Part shown: positions 6,261 to 10,876 of the stretch, one piece after another
Numbering within the stretch: the first letter of the stretch is position 1
Layout of the letters: each line of letters opens with the position of its first letter
Assembly: GCA_004299545.1 (NCBI GenBank)
Contig: SCRB01000279.1
Span: 1 to 10,876, forward strand
Reading direction: 5' to 3'
Source: Rhizobiaceae bacterium
Lineage (GTDB): Bacteria > Pseudomonadota > Alphaproteobacteria > Rhizobiales > Rhizobiaceae
DNA: 10,876 nucleotides
Translations under genes and position numbers: made by a program
Notes under the pieces: model-generated
The model's database searches: none
Seen by the model: the letters and a program-made list of their open reading frames with translations, nothing else
Told to the model about the DNA's origin: nothing

Positions 6261-6461
6261 CTACGACTCGGTCTTGAACCGGCGGCCGCGGCGAGCCTGT
6301 TTCGCGCCTTTCGCGGCCAGATCGTCTACCTCGTTGGCGTTGACGTCAAGCACGACCTGTCCGCGTCGTGCATCGTGGTACTTGATGATGAGGGTCGCGG
6401 CGTTCTTCTCGTCAATCTCGGTGCCGGTAAGGTCGCTAACAAACACCGTCTTCTTTGCCAC
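6261..6461 (-). CDS. Small basic protein, Lsr2-like dimerisation domain with AT-hook-like end
   Basis: This 66-residue protein starts at GTG 6461 with AGGAG eight bases upstream. Residues 4-50 (KKTVFVSDLTGTEI, a beta strand AATLIIKYHDARRG, then VVLDVNANEVDDLAAKG) follow the beta-beta-alpha pattern of the Lsr2 N-terminal dimerisation domain of actinobacteria. The end (QARRGRRFK, 55-63) holds an RGR core like the AT-hook with which Lsr2 enters the DNA minor groove. Full Lsr2 is about 110 residues, so this is a shortened form or a relative that packs the dimer domain and a basic tail into 66. Likely role is nucleoid or DNA binding, by inference. It lies 32 bp behind the PH-like gene in the same direction, probably the last gene of the tat operon. 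Resemblance is by eye and could be superficial. Confidence 0.65.
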   Translation of the reverse strand: MAKKTVFVSDLTGTEIDEKNAATLIIKYHDARRGQVVLDVNANEVDDLAAKGAKQARRGRRFKTES

Positions 6462-6493
6462 GTGTTCGCTCCTTGGTTGGGTGATCCAATCAA

Positions 6494-6919
6494 TCAGGTG
6501 CTGAATTTGGTTGCAAAGCGCATCGCTTCATCTTCGGCAGACATCTTGCGGAAGGGCCCCGACAGCTCGTCCTTGAACCACATGCGCAGCACCATCTTGC
6601 CGTTCTCGTCCACGAACCGCAGAAAAGCCCAGCCGCGGTCATCGCGAATCTCAACCTGAACATCCTCGGCTGGTCCTAGATCAGTGAACTGCGGCACGTA
6701 GTGGCTCTTGAAGAGGCCGAGCTTCTCCTTCGTGCAGTAGTAGACGCCCCGGTGCGTGACCAAGTAGTAGCTCTCGGACCCGTTGACTTCGGCGAAGCCA
6801 TGGAAGAGCAGCGCCTCGCCGTCCATGATCGCGTCCAGGCTTTCACCCAGGGCGGGTTGGTAGATCATCATCATCTTTTCGTTTTCAAGCGGTATCCGAA
6901 CCTCGGGCGGGACTGCCAC
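6494..6919 (-). CDS. PH-like domain protein of unknown function
   Basis: The 141-residue product starts at GTG 6919 with GAGGAGGT just upstream. Residues about 30-120 alternate short strands in the way of bacterial PH-like (YokE/bPH) domains: GEALLFHGFAEV, SYYLVTHRGVYYCTKEK, the turn KSHYVPQFTDLGPAEDVQVEI, WAFLRFVDENGKMVLRMWF, then a C-terminal helix. The element VTHRGVYYC corresponds to the 'T.rRl...' strand of that fold. There is no signal peptide or membrane segment, so it is cytoplasmic. It lies 56 bp after tatC and 32 bp before the Lsr2-like gene, all in one direction. Ligand and role are unknown; the fold call is an inference from pattern. Confidence 0.7.
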   Translation of the reverse strand: MAVPPEVRIPLENEKMMMIYQPALGESLDAIMDGEALLFHGFAEVNGSESYYLVTHRGVYYCTKEKLGLFKSHYVPQFTDLGPAEDVQVEIRDDRGWAFLRFVDENGKMVLRMWFKDELSGPFRKMSAEDEAMRFATKFST

Positions 6920-6975
6920 CGCACCTCCTCGCAGATAGACGGTGCGAGCCTACTACTGAAGTTGAACGCCTCGCT

Positions 6976-7830
6976 CTAGAGCTGTCGAACAGCGTGCGGC
7001 GGGATGATGTCGAAGTAGCGGGGTTGAGGTCTCGGTCGAGGGGCGGAAGCACGGGCAACCGCAGGCGCCTCCTCGGCGGCCATAGGGGCAGCTTCGGCGG
7101 GCCTCGAGTGCTTGCGCTGACGGCGGTTCTGGACCCAGACGGCCAGGACGCCAACCTGGTACAGGACGATCATCGGCGCAGCCATCAGCGTCTGGTTGAA
7201 CGGGTCGGGGGTCGGAGTCAGGATGGCTGCCAGCACGAAGCTAGTCAGGATGACCCACCGCTGGTAGCTCATGAGCTTCCGGGGGCGCTGGGGCTTGATG
7301 CGGTTGATAAACAGCATGACCAGGGGCACCTGGAACAGGAGCGCGAAGCCGACGAGGTAAGCCAGCACGAAGTTGAGGTAGTCGTTGACGACGATGAACG
7401 GCTTGATCTCCGAGCCGCTCACCTGTGACAGGAAGTGCAGCGCCGCCGGCAGACTGATGAAGTAGGCGGTGGCGATGCCGGCTATCGCCAGCAGCAGCGA
7501 AGCAAGGACGAAGAGGAGAGGCCGCAAACGATCGGGCGTTCGGAACGCCGGAGCCAGGAACTTGGCGAGCTGGTACATCGCCACCGGCACGGCCAGAACC
7601 ACGCCGAACAGCACAGAGATTTTGATGAGGGCGTTGAAGCCGCCGAGAGGCGACGTGTAATAAAGCTGTTGGTTAAGCGGTGCGGCTAGGATATGAAGCA
7701 GCGGCTTGTGCAGTAGGTACCCGGCCACGCTGCCGGCCACGAGCGCTAGAAGAACATACGTAAGACGCTGCCGTAGCTCTTGCATGTGCTCGGCGAACGA
7801 CTGGCGGGGTGCACTACTTCCACCCTGCAT
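6976..7830 (-). CDS. tatC: Sec-independent protein translocase TatC
   Basis: TatC is the receptor of the twin-arginine translocase, binding the RR signal of folded exported proteins in the cytoplasmic membrane. The 284-residue protein has the signature N-terminus FAEHMQELRQRL (12-23; Glu18 and Arg20 match E. coli Glu15 and Arg17), six hydrophobic segments, YQLAKFLAPAF aligning to the E. coli YQVWAFIAPAL loop, and LTPTPDPFNQTLMAAPM aligning to LTPPDVFSQTLLAIPM. Two residues differ from E. coli: the loop Glu103 position is Asp (TPDRLR), and the Glu of LFEIG is Gln (LYQVG). The C-terminus adds about 50 Ala/Pro/Arg-rich residues after the last helix. It starts at ATG 7830, 12 bp after the tatA stop, and is clearly one operon with it. 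Confidence 0.96.
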   Translation of the reverse strand: MQGGSSAPRQSFAEHMQELRQRLTYVLLALVAGSVAGYLLHKPLLHILAAPLNQQLYYTSPLGGFNALIKISVLFGVVLAVPVAMYQLAKFLAPAFRTPDRLRPLLFVLASLLLAIAGIATAYFISLPAALHFLSQVSGSEIKPFIVVNDYLNFVLAYLVGFALLFQVPLVMLFINRIKPQRPRKLMSYQRWVILTSFVLAAILTPTPDPFNQTLMAAPMIVLYQVGVLAVWVQNRRQRKHSRPAEAAPMAAEEAPAVARASAPRPRPQPRYFDIIPPHAVRQL

Positions 7831-7842
7831 GATGGATCTCGC

Positions 7843-8043
7843 TTAGGCGGACGAAGGCCCTTCGCCAGTACCGCGGGGCTTGGGTTCCGTTTTGGTTTCC
7901 TTCTTCTCTCCGGTAAAGCCGTCTCGCAGTTCGCGAGCCGATTGGCCAAGGCTGCGTGACAGCTTCGGCAAACGCTTTGCACCAAAGAGCAGTAGAAGTA
8001 TCACTAGAATGATGATTAGTTCTGGTAACCCGATGTCGAACAT
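7843..8043 (-). CDS. tatA: Sec-independent protein translocase TatA
   Basis: TatA polymerises to form the conduit for folded proteins carrying twin-arginine signals. The 66-residue protein has the full family layout: short N-terminus MFDIGLPEL, one membrane helix (IIILVILLLLF), the hinge FGAKRLP (20-26), an amphipathic helix (KLSRSLGQSARELRDGF) and a charged Lys/Glu/Pro tail. The polar residue expected early in the helix is Glu8. It lies directly upstream of tatC. A TACAAT promoter box lies 23 bp upstream, making this the first gene of the operon. No tatB is seen, so this TatA may serve both roles, as in minimal TatAC systems. Confidence 0.96.
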   Translation of the reverse strand: MFDIGLPELIIILVILLLLFGAKRLPKLSRSLGQSARELRDGFTGEKKETKTEPKPRGTGEGPSSA

Positions 8044-8066
8044 CTATTGTCTCTCCATATACGGCA

Positions 8067-8095
8067 ATTGTAACATGGAAAAGCGAAAGCGGGAA
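8067..8095 (-). promoter_or_regulatory. Candidate promoter of the tatAC operon
   Basis: TACAAT (8072-8067) as -10 with TTCCCG (8095-8090) at 17-nt spacing as a weak -35. It gives a leader of roughly 15-20 nt before tatA ATG 8043. The -10 repeats exactly at three other gene starts here. Confidence 0.5.
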
Positions 8096-8244
8096 GCTTG
8101 ATTCACGCCCGGCAATACGTCTCACCTGTACCGGAGCTAAGAAATTTCGATTCGCGGGCCGGCTCTAGAAGTTTCATGCGAGCACCAGCTCGAGGTGGGG
8201 TTCGTCCGGGTTGAGCGCGATACTACGGAACTGTTGAGCTAGGC

Positions 8245-8532
8245 ATGATCGAAGTCGTCGCCGTTACCAACCCCTTCGAGCTGGAGCAGGAGCTCCAGCC
8301 GCTCGTCGACGATCTTGTCAGCGAGGGCTACGACGCCTACTTCAAGCTCGAGAAGGCGTTCGTCGATTTCGACGCGATCTTCCGGATCGCGGAAGACGGT
8401 GCGGCGGCCTTGAAGGCGCTTGAACTCATCCGTGCTGGTCTAACACGCCTGCGAGACAAGCATGAAGACCAGCCCCGCCAGACAGCCGTCATCTACCTGC
8501 CGAACGGGGAGACGCACGAGTTCGAGTTCTAG
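8245..8532 (+). CDS. Hypothetical 95-residue protein, small alpha/beta domain
   Basis: Product of unknown function, acidic and cytoplasmic, with no signal. The order is beta (MIEVVAVT), helix (NPFELEQELQPLVDDLVSEG), beta (YDAYFKLEKAFVDFDAIFRI), a long helix (AALKALELIRAGLTRLRDK) and a closing hairpin of two strands (TAVIYLPNG, THEFEF). A helix followed by a hairpin with an NG turn recalls the small 'effector-associated constant component' proteins of actinobacterial conflict systems, but this is a loose likeness and no effector gene adjoins it. The ribosome site is weak. It is alone on the plus strand between two minus-strand units and converges on the beta-helix gene. No overlapping ORF competes, and composition supports a real gene. 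Confidence 0.7.
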   Translation: MIEVVAVTNPFELEQELQPLVDDLVSEGYDAYFKLEKAFVDFDAIFRIAEDGAAALKALELIRAGLTRLRDKHEDQPRQTAVIYLPNGETHEFEF

Positions 8533-8600
8533 TCCGTGTGGCCGCAGGTCAAGGCTCGAGAGCCGGGCCCGGAGAAGCGGAATCTCGATTCGCAGGACCG

Positions 8601-10028
8601 CTATGCCTGCCGGACGATCCCGATTGCCTGGAGCGCGGCGATCACGTTGTCGACCGTGTGGCCGGCGCCGGTGGCAAGAATCTGCTGCGCGGCACGGGTG
8701 CCGTACAGCCCCCAGCTGCCGGTCTTCGGCTCGGTGCCGGTGCAGTAGTTGACGCCATAGATCAGCTGGCCGGAGGCATGCCAGACCGACGTGGCCGCGT
8801 CCGTGACGATGTTGCCGTCAACATAGACAGGCATGGTGGCGGCACCAGAGTCGATCTTGATCCCGGCGAGATCGGAGAGCGCGCTGTGGTTGCCGATCGC
8901 GACGCCGCCGTTGCCGAAGACAGCCCCGATCTCAAAGCCGCCGATCTCGTTGCCGATCACCTTGACGCCGAGCGGCACGAGCTGGATGCCGATGGAGCCC
9001 GCCTTGAGTGTGGGGCCGTTGATGGCGTTGCCGATGACGATCGTCCCCTGTGAGTTCGCATGAACGATGTTGATGCCGACGACGGCCGCGGCGACGGCCC
9101 CGAGCGCGATCGTGTTGCCGATGATCCGCGTCGAGCCGCCCGCGTAGTCAGTCAGGTAGATCCCGGCCACGGTGGCGCCCTCGAAATGGCAGCCTGTGAT
9201 AAGCGCATTGGAGCCGATGACAGCGCCGTAGAGCCCGTACTGGCCGCCGTCGCTGATCGCGCGGACGAAGCGGTCGTAGAGGCCCTCGTGGTAGTAGGCG
9301 GCGTTGCCGGCGTGGTTGACGTAGGTGTCGATGCACTCGCAGTTTGAGATCTGGTTGCCGCCGGCGAAGTGGAAGCCGTCCCGGGTGACGTTGAGCACCG
9401 AGACGCGTCGGCAGTAGATCCCGCTGGCGAGGTTGGCATAGACGCCGTCCTGGGCGCGGCTGGTCCCGTCGAGTGTGAGGTCGCGGATGACGTTTTGCCC
9501 ATCTGCCGCTGCGACGGGCGCGTTTTTCACCATCGGCGTGGCGGCGGGGAAGCCGGCAGCGGCTTTGATCGTCGTCGCAGCCGGGTAACTGACGTTAAGG
9601 CCGTCCGCCCCGGCGAGCGTCACTTTCGGCTTTCCAGTGAGGTCGAGCGCCGCGCCGATCAGGTAGGTGCCCGGCGGCAAGTAGACGATGCCACCAGCAG
9701 AGGTGTTCGCGGCGTTGATCGTCGCTTGGATCGCCGCGGTGTCGTCAGTGACGCCGTCGCCCTTGGCACCATAGTCCTTGACGTTGATAACAAGGTCGCC
9801 CTTATGGACCGCGTTCTGATCCGTCGGGTTAGTTACTTTGCCTTGAGTAGCAGAGTCGAGGTCAGAGAGCGGGATGCCGCTTGAGGGCTTGGTGTACTTC
9901 GCCGCTACATCAGAAGGCCGGGCGACGCTCTTAAGAGAGCCGTCCGGATTGTGCTCTACACGTAGAAAATCATTGAGGACATTGCCCCAGGTATTGTCAT
10001 CGCCTCCTACGTTTGGTAATCGACTCAT
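8601..10028 (-). CDS. Pectate-lyase-fold right-handed beta-helix protein with tail-fibre-like N-terminus
   Basis: The 475-residue protein has three parts. Residues 1-35 (RLPNVGGDDNTWGNVLNDF, then HNPDGSLK) and 46-66 (KPSSGIPLSDLDSATQGKV) resemble the N-terminal modules of phage tail-fibre and appendage proteins. Residues 80-110 contain VKDYGAKGDGVTDDTAAIQ, the hallmark of the pectate-lyase superfamily (Pectate_lyase_3), followed by PPGTYLIG and beta-helix rungs to about 415 with repeated 'I.GN.I' strands. A short C-terminal helix region ends it. Such proteins bind or cleave polysaccharide. No signal peptide or membrane helix is visible, so export is unexplained. It starts at ATG 10028 with AAGAAGG nearby and its own promoter, and is monocistronic. 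No phage structural genes adjoin it. Fold is firm; enzymatic activity is not shown. Confidence 0.85.
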   Translation of the reverse strand: MSRLPNVGGDDNTWGNVLNDFLRVEHNPDGSLKSVARPSDVAAKYTKPSSGIPLSDLDSATQGKVTNPTDQNAVHKGDLVINVKDYGAKGDGVTDDTAAIQATINAANTSAGGIVYLPPGTYLIGAALDLTGKPKVTLAGADGLNVSYPAATTIKAAAGFPAATPMVKNAPVAAADGQNVIRDLTLDGTSRAQDGVYANLASGIYCRRVSVLNVTRDGFHFAGGNQISNCECIDTYVNHAGNAAYYHEGLYDRFVRAISDGGQYGLYGAVIGSNALITGCHFEGATVAGIYLTDYAGGSTRIIGNTIALGAVAAAVVGINIVHANSQGTIVIGNAINGPTLKAGSIGIQLVPLGVKVIGNEIGGFEIGAVFGNGGVAIGNHSALSDLAGIKIDSGAATMPVYVDGNIVTDAATSVWHASGQLIYGVNYCTGTEPKTGSWGLYGTRAAQQILATGAGHTVDNVIAALQAIGIVRQA

Positions 10029-10058
10029 CCTTCTTTGTTTGCTCTTTACCTACCAGCC

Positions 10059-10088
10059 ATTGTAAGACACTTATGCTTTAAAAGGCAA
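10059..10088 (-). promoter_or_regulatory. Promoter of the beta-helix protein gene
   Basis: TTGCCT (10088-10083), an 18-nt spacer and TACAAT (10064-10059) lie about 30 bp upstream of ATG 10028, in an AT-rich gap after the preceding gene. Both hexamers are near consensus. Confidence 0.6.
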
Positions 10089-10108
10089 GATGCAAGACGC
10101 CAACGCTA

Positions 10109-10594
10109 TTAATCAAACAAGCTGCTCGGTGGAGGCGGCGGTGGTGACGGCGGAATGAATGAAGAACCCTGGTCCGACGGAGATATCGGCGGTTGAGGTT
10201 GGTGGTTCCGCCTGCGCCGGATTGTCAGGCGGACGAGTAAGAGCACCGCCAGTACCACGAGCCCTCCGTAGAACCATGGTGTCCAGCGGCTCGAAGGCGT
10301 TTGCGGCAGTACTTCTGACCCTGTTGCTGCTTGGGACGGCGAGGCGCCCGCGTTTGACGTAGAGGAGTTACTGCCAGGAGCCTGCGAAGTCTGGCTGCTT
10401 TGGGCCGCGGTGCTCTGCGTATTGCTCTGACCGGAACTCGTCTGCATCCCGGACGTCTGGTAGTTGCCGCCACCGTAGTTACCCGAGCCGTAGGTACTGG
10501 CCAGAGCGGCGCCCGAGACGGACAAAACGCCGGCAATAGCGAAGACGAGGACCGTGAGCAGTCCACGGATGCGGGGCCAGCCCCTCAACCTCAC
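10109..10594 (-). CDS. Cell-surface type I membrane protein with LPQTP motif
   Basis: The 161-residue protein starts at GTG 10594 with GGGAGA seven bases upstream. Residues 1-32 are a signal peptide (Arg-rich start, LLTVLVFAIAGVLSV core, AALA cleavage region). The mature part begins STYGSGNYGGGNY, then a Ser/Thr/Gln-rich low-complexity stalk (46-93), LPQTP (96-100), one membrane helix (107-125), RRRR (126-129), and a proline-rich cytoplasmic tail (130-161). The LPxT, helix and arginine layout resembles a sortase sorting signal, but the Gly is replaced by Pro and the tail is far longer than usual, so it may simply be a membrane anchor. It is coupled to the upstream small gene with four bases between them. 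It is likely envelope-associated; no enzyme domain is seen. Confidence 0.75.
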   Translation of the reverse strand: MRLRGWPRIRGLLTVLVFAIAGVLSVSGAALASTYGSGNYGGGNYQTSGMQTSSGQSNTQSTAAQSSQTSQAPGSNSSTSNAGASPSQAATGSEVLPQTPSSRWTPWFYGGLVVLAVLLLVRLTIRRRRNHQPQPPISPSDQGSSFIPPSPPPPPPSSLFD

Positions 10595-10598
10595 GGTT

Positions 10599-10814
10599 CT
10601 ATCTCCCGTACGCGCCCCGGCCGTAGCCGGCGGCGAACTTCTGCATTGATTGTTTTTGAGCCGGCAGGGCGTGATGCAGGTTCTTCAGTAGCCCGGTTAT
10701 GCCAATGAGGCCCAGAAGCGTTACGCCGATGTATTGCATGAACTCGCCGCGGCTCATCTCTGATTGCATAAGCTCGTCCAACTGACGCGTAAGCCCTTGC
10801 TGCATATCTTTCAT
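10599..10814 (-). CDS. Small membrane protein with Tat-like SRGEF motif and Tyr-Gly C-terminus
   Basis: The 71-residue protein starts at ATG 10814 with AGGAAA nine bases upstream. An amphipathic N-terminus (1-19) leads into MSRGEFMQYIG (20-30) and a hydrophobic stretch (VTLLGLIGITGLL, 31-43), then KNLHHALPAQ and a tail ending AAGYGRGAYGR. The SRxEF plus hydrophobic layout looks like a twin-arginine signal with the second arginine replaced by glycine; alternatively it is an ordinary single membrane helix. The Tyr-Gly tail echoes the Tyr-Gly motif at the mature start of the next protein, suggesting they act together at the surface. It is the first gene of a two-gene operon with a strong promoter. 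No named family is recognised. Confidence 0.7.
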   Translation of the reverse strand: MKDMQQGLTRQLDELMQSEMSRGEFMQYIGVTLLGLIGITGLLKNLHHALPAQKQSMQKFAAGYGRGAYGR

Positions 10815-10843
10815 TGAATCTTTGTTTCCTAGTTTTCAATACT

Positions 10844-10872
10844 ATTGTACGAATTATCTAGATGAAAAGCAA
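10844..10872 (-). promoter_or_regulatory. Promoter of the two-gene surface-protein operon
   Basis: TTGCTT (10872-10867), a 17-nt spacer and TACAAT (10849-10844) lie about 30 bp ahead of ATG 10814. This is the best-matched promoter in the window. Confidence 0.6.
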
Positions 10873-10876
10873 TAGC

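Noticed and set aside
8550..8580. Palindromes GGCTCGAGAGCC and CCGGGCCCGG between convergent genes as a terminator
   Set aside because: Short palindromes leave little or no loop and no T-run follows on either strand.
8538..9347. Plus-strand frames opposite the beta-helix gene
   Set aside because: Compositionally biased (Asp/Ala/Val-rich) shadows of the clear pectate-lyase-fold coding frame.

Overview
This window reads as a chromosomal segment of a high-GC Gram-positive-like bacterium, probably actinobacterial in the broad sense. The evidence is moderately high GC, frequent GTG/TTG starts, AAGGAGG-type ribosome sites, a small Lsr2-like protein and several signal-peptide proteins. No rRNA or other marker gene is present, so the assignment is weak, and a high-GC candidate-phylum genome is not excluded.

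Left part (1-4675, minus strand): a restriction-modification locus. In transcription order it holds a C-protein-like XRE regulator (4654-4442), an N6-adenine DNA methyltransferase of the NPPF/TaqI-like type (ending at 2565), a PD-(D/E)XK nuclease candidate that overlaps the methyltransferase stop by ATGA (2568-1642), and, after a 97-nt gap with its own probable promoter, a UvrD/Rep-family helicase that runs off the left edge (1544-1). A 12-bp palindrome (4693-4704) resembling a C-box and a 24-nt hairpin over the regulator's GTG start suggest autoregulation, so that methyltransferase and nuclease are produced in a controlled order.

Middle (4676-6226, plus strand): a secreted protein of unknown function with a Lys-rich Cys-containing tail (4749-5483), a 31-residue proline/glycine-rich small ORF (5574-5669), a perfect 17-bp palindrome (5758-5774), and an unrecognised 146-residue protein (5786-6226).

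Tat region (6261-8110, minus strand): tatA and tatC, followed by a PH-like protein and an Lsr2-like small basic protein, all in one direction and probably one operon. No separate tatB is visible, which fits a minimal TatAC translocase.

Right part (8245-10876): a lone 95-residue plus-strand protein of unknown function, then on the minus strand a pectate-lyase-fold beta-helix protein with a phage-tail-fibre-like N-terminus (8601-10028), and a two-gene unit at 10109-10814. That unit encodes a small protein with a Tat-like motif carrying a single arginine and a type I membrane protein with an LPQTP motif. Both carry Tyr-Gly motifs.

Four minus-strand genes share the -10 hexamer TACAAT 22-32 nt ahead of their starts, which defines the housekeeping promoter type here.
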